64,000 nucleotides of DNA from Bradyrhizobium sp. Tv2a-2 (GTDB lineage Bacteria; Pseudomonadota; Alphaproteobacteria; Rhizobiales; Xanthobacteraceae). Positions 18,646-26,797 of this stretch are shown one piece after another. The position numbers and the translations under genes were made by a program. The notes beneath the pieces are model-generated. The model made no database searches and was not told where the DNA came from. It saw only the letters and a program-made list of their open reading frames with translations. How positions within the stretch are numbered: position 1 is the first letter of the stretch; the number at the start of each line of letters is the position of its first letter. The stretch lies in contig NZ_AXAI01000001.1 of assembly GCF_000472425.1 (NCBI RefSeq), positions 186,001 to 250,000 on the forward strand, in the 5' to 3' direction.

Positions 18646-19533
18646 ATGATGGCAGCCTTCACGCTCGCCCATCTGTCGGACCCGCATCTGCCGCCGCTGC
18701 CGGCACCGCGTCTGTCCGAGCTCATGAGCAAGCGCGCGCTGGGCTATCTCAACTGGACGCGCAACCGTCACAAATATCACCGCCGCGAGGCGCTTGACGC
18801 GCTGGTCGGCGATCTCAAGGCGCAGACGCCCGACCATATCGCCGTCACCGGCGACCTCACCAATCTCGCGCTGCGCGCGGAGTTCGCGCCCGCCGCACGC
18901 TGGCTGCAAAGCGTCGGCAGCCCGGCGGATGTGACCGCCATCCCCGGCAATCACGACGCCTATGTGCGCGCCACCAGCCACTGTTTTGGGGAGGTGTTCG
19001 CCGATTATTTTCGCTCCGACGCAGCGAGCGAGGCCAAATTTCCATCCTTGCGCCGGCGCGGGCCGCTCGCGCTGATCAGCCTGTCCACCGCCGTTCCCAC
19101 GCCGCCCCTGTTTGCGACCGGCAGGCTCGGTCGCGCGCAACTCGAGGCGCTGCAGGCACTGTTGGAAGGCCTTGCCGCGGAGCGCTTGTTTCGCGTCATT
19201 CTGGTGCACCATCCGCTGCGCTCGAAATCCCATATCAAGCGGCTGACCGATGCGGCGGACCTGATCGCCATTCTGCGCCGGCATGGCGTGGAGCTGATCC
19301 TGCACGGCCACGACCACGTCCACTCCACCATGTGGGTTGACGGGCCGGACGGGAGGATTCCGGCGATCGGCGTGCCGTCAGCCTCCGCACTCGCCCATGG
19401 TCACCACCCTGCGGCAGCCTACAATCTGTTCGCGATCGAGCCCGAGGGCAATGGCTGGCGCTGCGAGCAGATCGTGCGCGGGCTGGATGACACGATGCGG
19501 GTGGTGGAACTCCATCGCGTGCCATTGATGTAG
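18646..19533 (+). CDS. metallophosphoesterase
   Basis: A 295-residue calcineurin-like phosphoesterase with the full set of metal-binding motifs: HLSDPH near the N-terminus, VTGDLTN, PGNHDAY, VHHPL and HGHDHVHS. Such enzymes hydrolyse phosphomono- or diesters with two divalent metals. The overall pattern resembles the CpdA/Icc-like group, but cyclic nucleotide hydrolysis is not demonstrated. An ATG at 18646 behind TTGGGGCCA is used; upstream in-frame codons lack a ribosome site. Confidence 0.87.
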   Translation: MMAAFTLAHLSDPHLPPLPAPRLSELMSKRALGYLNWTRNRHKYHRREALDALVGDLKAQTPDHIAVTGDLTNLALRAEFAPAARWLQSVGSPADVTAIPGNHDAYVRATSHCFGEVFADYFRSDAASEAKFPSLRRRGPLALISLSTAVPTPPLFATGRLGRAQLEALQALLEGLAAERLFRVILVHHPLRSKSHIKRLTDAADLIAILRRHGVELILHGHDHVHSTMWVDGPDGRIPAIGVPSASALAHGHHPAAAYNLFAIEPEGNGWRCEQIVRGLDDTMRVVELHRVPLM

Positions 19534-19544
19534 GTCCCGCCGCT

Positions 19545-19581
19545 GTCATTCCGGGCAAGCGGAGCGTGAACCCGGAATGAC
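19545..19581. repeat. palindromic GTCATTCCGGG intergenic repeat
   Basis: An 11-bp inverted repeat (19545-19555 with 19571-19581) lies in the 58-bp gap between two convergent genes. The same GTCATTCCGGG / CCCGGAATGAC ends recur around 57158-57269, 62446-62460 and 63938-63971, so this is one copy of a dispersed family. It may also work as a bidirectional terminator. Confidence 0.75.
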
Positions 19582-19591
19582 GGCGATACCC

Positions 19592-20143
19592 TCACAGATT
19601 CCGCAGGGCCGCGAATAGCGCGAGCCCGAACAGGGCGAGGACACCGAACACGAACCCGAGCACGAAGCTCCAGAAGCCGCGGCGCCGGCGCTTTTCCGCC
19701 ACGGCAGGCTTCGGCGGCTCGGTCGGCGCCAGCGCATGCTCGCGCTCGACCATTCGGCGCGCGACGTAATCGGTCACGGCATCGACGATAGCAGGCACGT
19801 CATGCGATTCGGCGAGCACGATGCGGCCGAAGCGGGTGTCCTGCACGAAGCGGTAGCTGCGTTTGTCGCGCCCCATCACGACATGGGCAACCACATCGAT
19901 CCACAGCCGCGGCGTCTCACCCTGGCTGATGCCACGGTCGAACAGGTCGATGTCCGCAGGCACCTGCGCGAACAGCGGATCGAGCGCCTCGTTCAATATC
20001 TCGAGCCGCGCCACCTCGGCGTCGCGGAGATCGACCACGACACCGGTGCGATCGGCGGCCTCGATGCGCGCCTTGCGGAGCGCGTCACGCAAGCTGAGCG
20101 GCCGTGCCGGGCTTGAGCTTTGCGTCGTCTGCGCCTCTGACAT
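19592..20143 (-). CDS. hypothetical protein with C-terminal membrane anchor
   Basis: A 183-residue protein I do not recognise by name. The first two thirds are soluble and charged, with RLEILNEALDPLFAQVP and RLWIDVVAHVVMGRDKRSY as distinctive stretches. An RRRR cluster then precedes a single hydrophobic C-terminal helix (about 158-179). This suggests a tail-anchored protein with a cytoplasmic domain. The start ATG is at 20141-20143. Confidence 0.75.
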   Translation of the reverse strand: MSEAQTTQSSSPARPLSLRDALRKARIEAADRTGVVVDLRDAEVARLEILNEALDPLFAQVPADIDLFDRGISQGETPRLWIDVVAHVVMGRDKRSYRFVQDTRFGRIVLAESHDVPAIVDAVTDYVARRMVEREHALAPTEPPKPAVAEKRRRRGFWSFVLGFVFGVLALFGLALFAALRNL

Positions 20144-20222
20144 TGTGACGGCCCTAACCGTGGATTCGAGGCTATTAGCCTATCAGTAACCACGTCCGGA
20201 TCAAAGCGCCTTTATTCTCAAT

Positions 20223-20274
20223 AGCTTACGGTTGGTGGATAAACCCAAAGCTTACGGCTGGTGGATAAACCCAA
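20223..20274. repeat. 26-bp tandem duplication
   Basis: Two adjacent 26-bp copies (20223-20248 and 20249-20274) differ by a single T/C change. They lie in the gap between the tail-anchored protein gene and the DUF4170 gene and look like a recent duplication. No coding role is seen. Confidence 0.8.
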
Positions 20275-20275
20275 A

Positions 20276-20307
20276 CGGCCCCACCCGGACATATCCGGAT
20301 GGGGCCG
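20276..20307. terminator. nested GC-rich hairpin
   Basis: An 8-bp outer stem (CGGCCCCA at 20276-20283 with TGGGGCCG at 20300-20307) contains an inner CCGGA/TCCGG stem. It could act as a terminator or transcript stabiliser between the DUF4170 gene and its neighbour; there is no T-tract. Confidence 0.4.
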
Positions 20308-20388
20308 CCTGCCTTCGGCATTAATCTCACGCGCCTTCTTCGGGCGCTTTCCTCTTGGTCACTTCGGTTTTGGGCACTTTGCTTTTTG

Positions 20389-20419
20389 GAGCGTGATCCG
20401 GCAAAGACGGATCACGCTC
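20389..20419. terminator. 12-bp hairpin after the DUF4170 gene
   Basis: A perfect 12-bp stem (20389-20400 with 20408-20419) around a 7-nt loop lies 22 nt downstream of the DUF4170 stop codon. It is well placed to end that transcript, although no clear T-tract follows on the minus strand. Confidence 0.5.
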
Positions 20420-20441
20420 TTCAACCCGGCAATGAAGTCTG

Positions 20442-20651
20442 TCAGGCCGCGGTGCGGTTGGGCTCCTCCACGATCGAGAAGCGCACCCCGGCCTTGTGGC
20501 GGTGTTCTTCCGACACTTCGCGCCAGCAGTCCTCGGCTTCCTTGCGGCTCTTGAACGGACCTTTGACCTGGGCCGAGCCTTCCACGAGCTTGTGGAAGTT
20601 CATCGAACCGAACTCGCCGCCGATCACCCAGAAATTGCTGCCTTTGGTCAT
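20442..20651 (-). CDS. DUF4170 domain-containing protein
   Basis: A 69-residue soluble protein of the DUF4170 family, found mainly in alphaproteobacteria and uncharacterised. FWVIGGEFGSMNFHKLVEG and the GPFKSRKEAEDCWR segment are typical; the second half resembles small domains built around aromatic residues. The ATG is preceded by AGGAG at ideal spacing. It lies just downstream of aceA on the same strand, separated by 70 bp. Confidence 0.83.
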   Translation of the reverse strand: MTKGSNFWVIGGEFGSMNFHKLVEGSAQVKGPFKSRKEAEDCWREVSEEHRHKAGVRFSIVEEPNRTAA

Positions 20652-20721
20652 TGTCAGTCTCCTGTTGCTGTAGCGCGATCAGTCTGGAATTCGACCAGAC
20701 TCCAGACTGATCATCTCACCG

Positions 20722-22359
20722 TTAGCCGAACTGGTTCATCGTGTTATGGGCGCCACCCGCCTTCAGGGCAGCTTCGCCGGCGAAGTACTCCTTGTGATCG
20801 TCGCCGATGTCGGAGCCGGCCATGTTCTGATGCTTCACGCAGGCGATGCCCTGACGGATCTCGGCGCGCTGGACGTTCTTCACATAGCCGAGCATGCCCT
20901 GCTCGCCGAAATATTCCCTCGCCAGATTGTCGGTCGAGAGCGCCGCCGTGTGATAGGTCGGCAACGTGATCAGATGGTGGAAGATGCCGGCGCGCTTCGC
21001 CGAGTCGGCCTGGAAGGTGCGGATACGCTCGTCGGCTTCCTTCGCCAGCGGCGTGTCGTCGTATTCCGCCTTCATCAGCTCGGCACGATTATACTTGCTG
21101 ACATCCTTGCCGGCTTCCTTCATCGCATCATAGACCTGCCAACGGAAGTTCAGCGTCCAGTTGAAGGACGGCGAGTTGTTGTAGGCCAGCTTCGCGTTGG
21201 GGACCACCTTGCGGATCCGATCGACCATCTTGGCGATCTGCTCGATATGCGGCTTCTCGGTCTCGATCCACAGCAAGTCGGCGCCGTTCTGCAGCGAGGT
21301 CACGCAGTCCAGCACACAGCGATCCTCGCCGGTGCCCGGGCGGAACTGATAGAGATTGCTGGGCAGCCGCTTCGGACGCATCATCTTGCCGTTCCGATTG
21401 ATGATGACATCACCGTTCCGCGCATTGTCGGCCGTCACTTCCTCGCAATCGAGGAAGCTGTTGTACTGGTCGCCGATGTCGCCGGGCTTGTGGCTCACGG
21501 CGATCTGCTGCGTGAGGCCGGCGCCGAGCGAGTCGGTGCGGGTCACGACGACGCCGTCTTCGACGCCAAGTTCGAGGAACGCGTGGCGGCAGGCACGAAT
21601 CTTCGCGAGGAAGACGTCGTGCGGCACGGTCACCTTGCCGTCCTGGTGTCCGCACTGCTTTTCGTCCGAGACCTGGTTTTCGATCTGCAGAGCGCAGGCG
21701 CCCGCCTCGATCATCTTCTTGGCGAGCAGATAGGTCGCTTCCGCATTGCCGAAGCCGGCATCGATGTCGGCGATAACGGGGACGACATGGGTCTGGAACT
21801 TGTCGATCTTCTCGATGAGCGCCTTCTCCTTCGGCTTGTCGCCTTCCTCGCGGGCGGTATCGAGCGCGCGGAAGATATCGTTCAGCTCGCGCGAGTCGGC
21901 CTGACGCAGGAAAGTGTAGAGCTCTTCGATCAGGGCCGGCACCGAGGTCTTCTCATGCATCGACTGGTCAGGCAGCGGTCCGAACTCGGAGCGGAGCGCC
22001 GCGATCATCCAGCCGGACAGGTACAAATAGCGACGATCGGTGGTGCCGAAGTGCTTCTTGACCGAGATCAGCTTCTGCTGGGCGATGAAGCCATGCCAGC
22101 AGCCCAGCGACTGGGTGTACTTGGTGGGGTCGCCGTCATAGGCGGCCATGTCGGCCCGCATCAGCGCCGCGGTGTAGCGGGCGACGTCGAGGCCGGTCTT
22201 GAAGCGGTTCTGCAGGCGCATGCGCGCGACGGCCTCGGCCGTCACCCCGTTCCAGGTCGGCTTGGTGTCGAGGAGCGCTTGGGCCGCCTCGATCTCGCTC
22301 TGATAGGAAGCCGGCCCCTTGAGAGCCTGATCGCCGATGCCACGTGGCTGGTAGTTCAT
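20722..22359 (-). CDS. aceA: isocitrate lyase
   Basis: A 545-residue isocitrate lyase that splits isocitrate into glyoxylate and succinate, the first step of the glyoxylate shunt used on acetate and fatty acids. The active-site Cys lies in KQCGH (234-238), the variant of KKCGH seen in the longer lyase clade. Mg-binding and substrate motifs such as IADIDAGFGN and YNNSPSFNW are present. The ATG at 22357-22359 sits behind AAGGA; a 45-residue upstream extension is rejected. It is divergent from a ScfR/RamB-like regulator, which probably controls it. Confidence 0.96.
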   Translation of the reverse strand: MNYQPRGIGDQALKGPASYQSEIEAAQALLDTKPTWNGVTAEAVARMRLQNRFKTGLDVARYTAALMRADMAAYDGDPTKYTQSLGCWHGFIAQQKLISVKKHFGTTDRRYLYLSGWMIAALRSEFGPLPDQSMHEKTSVPALIEELYTFLRQADSRELNDIFRALDTAREEGDKPKEKALIEKIDKFQTHVVPVIADIDAGFGNAEATYLLAKKMIEAGACALQIENQVSDEKQCGHQDGKVTVPHDVFLAKIRACRHAFLELGVEDGVVVTRTDSLGAGLTQQIAVSHKPGDIGDQYNSFLDCEEVTADNARNGDVIINRNGKMMRPKRLPSNLYQFRPGTGEDRCVLDCVTSLQNGADLLWIETEKPHIEQIAKMVDRIRKVVPNAKLAYNNSPSFNWTLNFRWQVYDAMKEAGKDVSKYNRAELMKAEYDDTPLAKEADERIRTFQADSAKRAGIFHHLITLPTYHTAALSTDNLAREYFGEQGMLGYVKNVQRAEIRQGIACVKHQNMAGSDIGDDHKEYFAGEAALKAGGAHNTMNQFG

Positions 22360-22515
22360 GTTCGTAATCCTTTCGATGGCGACAGACCTGCAGCAGAGGG
22401 TCGCCATTCTCGACATTCTTGACACTGCATTGCGAAACGCGTGACGAGAGCTAAACGCGACAAAGCGAAGCTCGTATAGAGGGCTTGTATTCAAATGGTG
22501 ATGTCATGTAACTTC

Positions 22516-22553
22516 AGAACATGTAATATATGTTATTTTGTAAATTTTGTAAA
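22516..22553. promoter_or_regulatory. candidate operator sites between aceA and its regulator
   Basis: This AT-rich patch stands out from its GC-rich surroundings. It contains an inverted repeat AACAT-N7-ATGTT (22518-22534), directly followed by two head-to-tail copies of ATTTTGTAA (22535-22543 and 22544-22552). TTTGTAAA resembles half of the AACTTTGCAAA-like boxes bound by RamB-type regulators. It lies 48 bp before the regulator start, so autoregulation as well as aceA control is plausible. Confidence 0.45.
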
Positions 22554-22600
22554 AAATATGGTTCAGCGAGATCGTCCTTAACGCGTCCGGAGACCTGAAA

Positions 22601-24046
22601 ATGCCCGCCGATACCGGGAAAAAGCTGTTTGTCGGTCCGCGCTTCCGGCGCATCCGCCAGCAACTGGGCCTGTCGCAGACCCAGATCGCCGAAGGGCTCG
22701 GCATTTCCCCGAGCTACATCAACCTGATCGAGCGCAACCAGCGCCCGGTGACCGCCCAGATTCTGCTCCGGCTCGCCGAAACCTACGACCTCGATCTGCG
22801 CGACCTCGCCACCGCCGACGAGGACCGCTTCTTCGCCGAGCTGAACGAGATCTTCTCCGATCCCCTGTTCCGCCAGATCGAGCTGCCCAAGCAGGAGCTG
22901 CGCGACCTTGCGGAACTCTGCCCCGGCGTGACGCATGCGCTGCAGCGGCTCTATGCCGCCTATACCGAGGCGCGGCGCGGCGAGACCCTGGTCGCGGCGC
23001 AGATGGCCGACCGCAACGAGGGCGCTCAGTTCGAGGCCAACCCGATCGAGCGGGTGCGCGAGCTGATCGAGGCCAACCGCAACTATTTCGCCGAGCTCGA
23101 GCAGGCCGCCGAAAATCTGCGCGATGAACTCAACGTGCCGGCCGAGGGGCTGTACGCCGCGCTCGCGACCCGCTTGCGCGAAAAACATTCCATCGTTACC
23201 CGTGTCATGCCTGTCGATGTCATGCGAGAAACGCTGCGCCGCTTCGACCGGCATCGCAGGCAGCTCCTGATCTCCGAACTGGTCGAAGGCTCGGCCCGCA
23301 CGTTCCAGCTCGCCTTCCAGATCGCGCTCGCCGAATGCGGCCCTGCGCTGGAGACCATCGTCGGCCGCGCCGGCGCGCTGGACGACGCCTCGCGCCGGCT
23401 CTACCGCATCACGCTGGCGAATTACTTCGCGGCCGCCGTGATGATGCCCTACCAGGCATTCCTGACCGCCGCCGAAACGTTGAACTACGATCTCCACGTG
23501 CTGGCGCAGCGTTTCAACGCCGGCTTCGAGCAGGTCTGTCACCGCCTGACCACGCTGTCGCGGCCAAATGCGCGCGGCATTCCCTTCTTCATGCTGCGCG
23601 TCGACAATGCCGGCAATGTCTCCAAGCGCTTCTCCTCCGGCACCTTCCCGTTCTCCAAATTCGGCGGCACATGCCCGTTGTGGAACGTACATTCGACCTT
23701 CGACACGCCGGACCGGCTGTTGAAGCAGGTGATCGAGCTGCCCGACGGCACCCGCTATTTTTCCATCGCGCAGATGGTGCGCCGCCCGGTGGCACCGCAC
23801 CCTCTGCCGCAACCGCGTTTTGCGATCAGCGTCGGCTGCGAGATCCGCCACGCCGCCAAGCTCGTCTACGCCGCCGGCATGGACCTGGAGACGGCCGAAG
23901 GCACCCCGATCGGGGTCAACTGCCGCCTCTGCGAACGCGAAAACTGCAGCCAGCGCGCCGAGCCGCCGATCACCCGCACGCTGATCCTGGATGAGAACAC
24001 ACGCCGGGTGAGCTCGTTTGCGTTTTCCAATGCGAGGGAGTTGTGA
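22601..24046 (+). CDS. ScfR/RamB-like transcriptional regulator (XRE HTH + IrrE-like domain)
   Basis: A 481-residue regulator. Residues 12-66 form an XRE helix-turn-helix (LGLSQTQIAEGLGISPSYIN). A middle IrrE/ImmA-like peptidase-fold region follows (about 170-330) but lacks a clear HExxH zinc motif. The C-terminus is the DUF2083-type domain with CPLWNVHSTF and CRLCERENCSQR. Relatives include RamB and PrpR of actinobacteria, which sense acyl-CoA state and control glyoxylate and methylcitrate genes. Its divergence from aceA suggests the same role here. The cysteine cluster near the end could bind metal. Confidence 0.88.
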   Translation: MPADTGKKLFVGPRFRRIRQQLGLSQTQIAEGLGISPSYINLIERNQRPVTAQILLRLAETYDLDLRDLATADEDRFFAELNEIFSDPLFRQIELPKQELRDLAELCPGVTHALQRLYAAYTEARRGETLVAAQMADRNEGAQFEANPIERVRELIEANRNYFAELEQAAENLRDELNVPAEGLYAALATRLREKHSIVTRVMPVDVMRETLRRFDRHRRQLLISELVEGSARTFQLAFQIALAECGPALETIVGRAGALDDASRRLYRITLANYFAAAVMMPYQAFLTAAETLNYDLHVLAQRFNAGFEQVCHRLTTLSRPNARGIPFFMLRVDNAGNVSKRFSSGTFPFSKFGGTCPLWNVHSTFDTPDRLLKQVIELPDGTRYFSIAQMVRRPVAPHPLPQPRFAISVGCEIRHAAKLVYAAGMDLETAEGTPIGVNCRLCERENCSQRAEPPITRTLILDENTRRVSSFAFSNAREL

Positions 24047-24061
24047 GCCTCCACTGTTCGC

Positions 24062-24102
24062 CGTCATGGCCGGGCTTGTCCAGGACAAGCCCGGCCATGA
24101 CG
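24062..24102. repeat. perfect 20-bp palindrome
   Basis: Positions 24062-24081 and 24083-24102 are exact reverse complements separated by one base. The hairpin lies between the convergent ends of the regulator gene and the ABM-like gene. It would form a strong bidirectional terminator and looks like a member of a dispersed palindrome family. Confidence 0.85.
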
Positions 24103-24145
24103 ACCGAATTTGACGCCAGAGCTTCGCAAACCAACAACGGCCGTT

Positions 24146-24439
24146 TCACGCCAGCGTATGCACGATCACCGGGCCTGCCACGGCGCTGGCGTTGCCGGCA
24201 AGCAGCGGGGCGAGGTTCTGCTCGATCCAGGCGATCGCGCGGCGATTGGCCTCTTCCGCCTGTTCATACTTGTCGAAGATGCTGATCGCGGTCACCGTGT
24301 CGTCGCCGGCATAGACCACGTAATAGGCACGGAAGCCGTCGACGTCGCTGATGATGGGAATGGCGCCTTCCTTGACCCGGCGCGCCAGCTCCTCAGCGCT
24401 TCCGGTCTTTGCCTTGGCCTGACGGATGGCGGCATACAT
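24146..24439 (-). CDS. small ABM-superfamily-like protein
   Basis: A 97-residue protein resembling the dimeric alpha-beta barrel fold of antibiotic biosynthesis monooxygenase-like and stress-responsive proteins. It starts MYAAIRQAKAKTG, continues with IPIISDVDGFRAYYVVY and TAISIFDKYEQAEE, and ends in a short hydrophobic helix. It is too short and generic for a substrate call. The ATG at 24437-24439 follows an excellent AAGGAGG site; a 40-residue upstream extension is rejected. Confidence 0.75.
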   Translation of the reverse strand: MYAAIRQAKAKTGSAEELARRVKEGAIPIISDVDGFRAYYVVYAGDDTVTAISIFDKYEQAEEANRRAIAWIEQNLAPLLAGNASAVAGPVIVHTLA

Positions 24440-25144
24440 GGGGATCCTCCTTGCCGTGCAGATGAACGAGGGCACGTCTTGAGTGCGCGCCTTGCCTGCA
24501 TGGTACTCCATGCGGCGACGTCTTTCTATGCAACTCGACCTTTCCGCTTCAATTTTCAAACAGCACCTCCGTCATTGCGAGCGCAAGCGAAGCACTATTC
24601 CCGCGGCAACAGTCTGGATCGCCGCGGCGCTGTCAAAATTCGCCGGTGTGAAGTGATTTGCTCGTCGGGCAGACCGTGTACCCATAAACTCATCAAGCAA
24701 CGCGACGAAGGCTACGTTCGCCTCGTGGGAGCTTCAAACGGCGCTCACTCCCTGGCACTCTCGCGCTCGTGGAGAAGCCGTCGGCAGCATCAACAGCGGA
24801 AGCACTCCAATTGAGTTATAAGCCATTCTTGAGTAGCAAAGTTTTCACTTTTCGATTCTGAAATCGAGCAAATGGAGAAGTGAGGAGTGATACGGCATTT
24901 GGACAGTCTGGCTGTCGGATTACGTCGCTTGCGCTGGTAAAAGTTCGAGCGTTGAATTGTCTGATAGTGCACGGTTGCCGCAAGTCCCATAACCCAGCGA
25001 TGTGGTCTTTCGAGCGATCATTCTCGCCCGGATCGCATGGAGCAAATCACGATAAGCTTGCGCTCCTTTTCAGCGCAGAGCCGAGGAAGGCGCACGAAAC
25101 CAAAAAGGAATAAAGCAGCCAATCGATCAGCAGGGAGGGAGCAA
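24440..25144. other. intergenic region with repeat remnants, no gene recognised
   Basis: This 705-bp gap has no convincing gene. Near 24570-24600 is a degenerate copy of the CATTGCGAGCGCAAGCGAAGCA repeat. Around 24721-24790 is a stretch about 70-75% identical (by eye) to the reverse complement of roughly 30205-30275. The last 300 bp are less GC-rich than the neighbours and should hold the promoter of the solute-binding protein gene. Confidence 0.6.
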
Positions 25145-26482
25145 ATGTCACGAAAACTGTCTCGACGACAATTCGTAGCTGCTACCGCCACGACATCTGC
25201 AGCGCTCGTCACCGCGCCTTATGTGCGCGGCGCCTACGCCGCTGGCAAGCTGACGATCGGTTTCTGGGACCACTGGGTGCCTGGAGCGAACAAGACCTCG
25301 ACCGATCTCGTCAATGAATGGGCAGAGAAGGAAAAGGTCGAGGTACAGATCGACTACATCACGAGCCAGGGCAACAAGCTCCTCCTGACCAACGAAGCCG
25401 AAGCGCAAGCGAAAACCGGCCACGATATTCTGGCCAAAGGGGTTTGGCAGCCGCACGCTCTTGCCGAATCGCTCGAGCCGGTCAACGACATCATGGAGTC
25501 GATCCTCAAGCAGAATGGCGAGGTGAACGCAACGGTCAGATATCTCGGCCAGGCTAACGGCAGATGGCTCGGCGTTCCCGCCTGCAGCGGCAGCCAGTTC
25601 CAGCCGCCATGCTCCCGCATCGACCTGATGAAGAAGTATGCCAACATCGATGTGCAGGCGATGTATCCGGCAGGTTCGCCACCGAAAGCCGACAATTGGA
25701 CGATGGACACGTTTCTGAAGGCAGCGGAAGCCTGCCACAAGGGTGGCTTCCCCTTCGGCATCGGGCTGGGCGAGACCAACGACAGCGTGTGTAGCGCCGG
25801 GGCAATCTTCCAGTCATTCGGCGCTCATCTTGTCGACGCCGGGGGTAATCTCACCGTCAAGACCGACGAGGTGCGCCAGGCGCTGGAATTCTACAAGAAG
25901 CTGATCGCTTTCCTGCCGCCGGACGTGGCTGCATGGGACGATGCCTCCAACAACAAATGGCTGATCGCCGGCCGGGGCGCGCTGATCATGAACCCGCCGA
26001 GCGCCTGGGCCGTTGCCAAGCGCGACGCGCCGCAAGTCGCCGAACAATTGTGGACCCACGGCTTCGCCGCCGGCCCCAAGGGCCGCTTCGCGCCCTACCT
26101 GCCAGTCTTCTGGACCATCTGGGCATTTTCGAAGAACAAGGAAGCCGCCAAGAGCCTGCTGTTGCATCTCTCGCAGCCGTCATCGATCGAGAAGCTGGTG
26201 GTCGCCAGCGGCGGCTTTGACCTGCCGGCCTATGAGAAGCTGACGACGTTGCAGGTATGGGCGGAGGCGGAGCCACCAAAAGGCACGCTCTATCACTATG
26301 CCAACCCCTACAACCATCAGCAACTGTCAATTGCCGCCTCGCCGGCCCCGCCGAAGATCGCGCAGCAAATCTACACACAGGCGACGATGACCAAGATGGC
26401 GTTGCGATACGCGCAAGGCGAGCCGATGGAGAAAACACTCGCCTGGGCAGAGGGCGAGTGCGAAGGCTTCATGCGGAGCTAA
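25145..26482 (+). CDS. extracellular solute-binding protein (family 1), Tat-exported
   Basis: A 445-residue ABC-type periplasmic binding protein, probably for a carbohydrate. It has a twin-arginine signal (SRRQFVAATATTSAALVTA), then KLTIGFWDHWVPGANK and further family 1 features such as MNPPSAWAVAKRDAP and FWTIWAFSKNKEAAKSLL. The ATG at 25145 sits behind GGGAGGGAGC; an upstream 36-residue extension is basic and unlikely. No permease or ATPase gene is adjacent, so it is an orphan here, and its ligand is unknown. Confidence 0.87.
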   Translation: MSRKLSRRQFVAATATTSAALVTAPYVRGAYAAGKLTIGFWDHWVPGANKTSTDLVNEWAEKEKVEVQIDYITSQGNKLLLTNEAEAQAKTGHDILAKGVWQPHALAESLEPVNDIMESILKQNGEVNATVRYLGQANGRWLGVPACSGSQFQPPCSRIDLMKKYANIDVQAMYPAGSPPKADNWTMDTFLKAAEACHKGGFPFGIGLGETNDSVCSAGAIFQSFGAHLVDAGGNLTVKTDEVRQALEFYKKLIAFLPPDVAAWDDASNNKWLIAGRGALIMNPPSAWAVAKRDAPQVAEQLWTHGFAAGPKGRFAPYLPVFWTIWAFSKNKEAAKSLLLHLSQPSSIEKLVVASGGFDLPAYEKLTTLQVWAEAEPPKGTLYHYANPYNHQQLSIAASPAPPKIAQQIYTQATMTKMALRYAQGEPMEKTLAWAEGECEGFMRS

Positions 26483-26794
26483 AGACGAGGGATATGCCAA
26501 GTCGGTCCAGCTAACGGATTCGGAAATGGCCGACCTGTGCACAGCCCAGGTGATGGCGAATGCCTCGCAACGAGGTCAAGGCATCCCGCTCTAAACTTGA
26601 CTGGAGCATGCCTGGTTCTGATTGAATCAGCTCATTCTTGTTTTGACGCGTTTTCCTCACGCGAAGTGGTGTCCACTTCGCTCGAAGACGCTCTTAGAGC
26701 ATGATCCGGAAAAGTGTGTAGTGGTTTTCCGAAAAGATCATGCTTAATCAAAGACCTAAAGCGCGATGACGATTCAACCAAATCTCATCGCGCT
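26483..26794. other. intergenic region with a coding-like remnant and a composite repeat
   Basis: Immediately after the binding-protein stop, 26486-26592 is open in one frame and reads EGYAKSVQLTDSEMADLC and onward to a TAA. This looks protein-like, but it has no start codon of its own and no family I recognise; it may be the tail of a lost gene. The rest (26614-26796) is a composite repeat, listed separately. Confidence 0.4.
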
Positions 26795-26797
26795 TTA
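26614..26797. repeat. composite modular repeat, copy 1 (order B-A-C)
   Basis: Three modules lie in series. Module B (26614-26698) contains the inverted repeat GCGAAGTGG / CCACTTCGC. Module A (26699-26743) begins GCATGATCCGG and ends in GATCATGC. Module C (26758-26796) has the 12-bp inverted repeat AAAGCGCGATGA / TCATCGCGCTTT. All three recur at 39700-39903, but there B is inverted and on the other side. The TAA of the acetyltransferase gene sits on the outer edge of module C. Confidence 0.9.

Noticed and set aside
20746..22422. 558-codon plus-strand open frame opposite aceA
   Set aside because: Antisense to isocitrate lyase, which is beyond doubt; no domain seen in the shadow frame.
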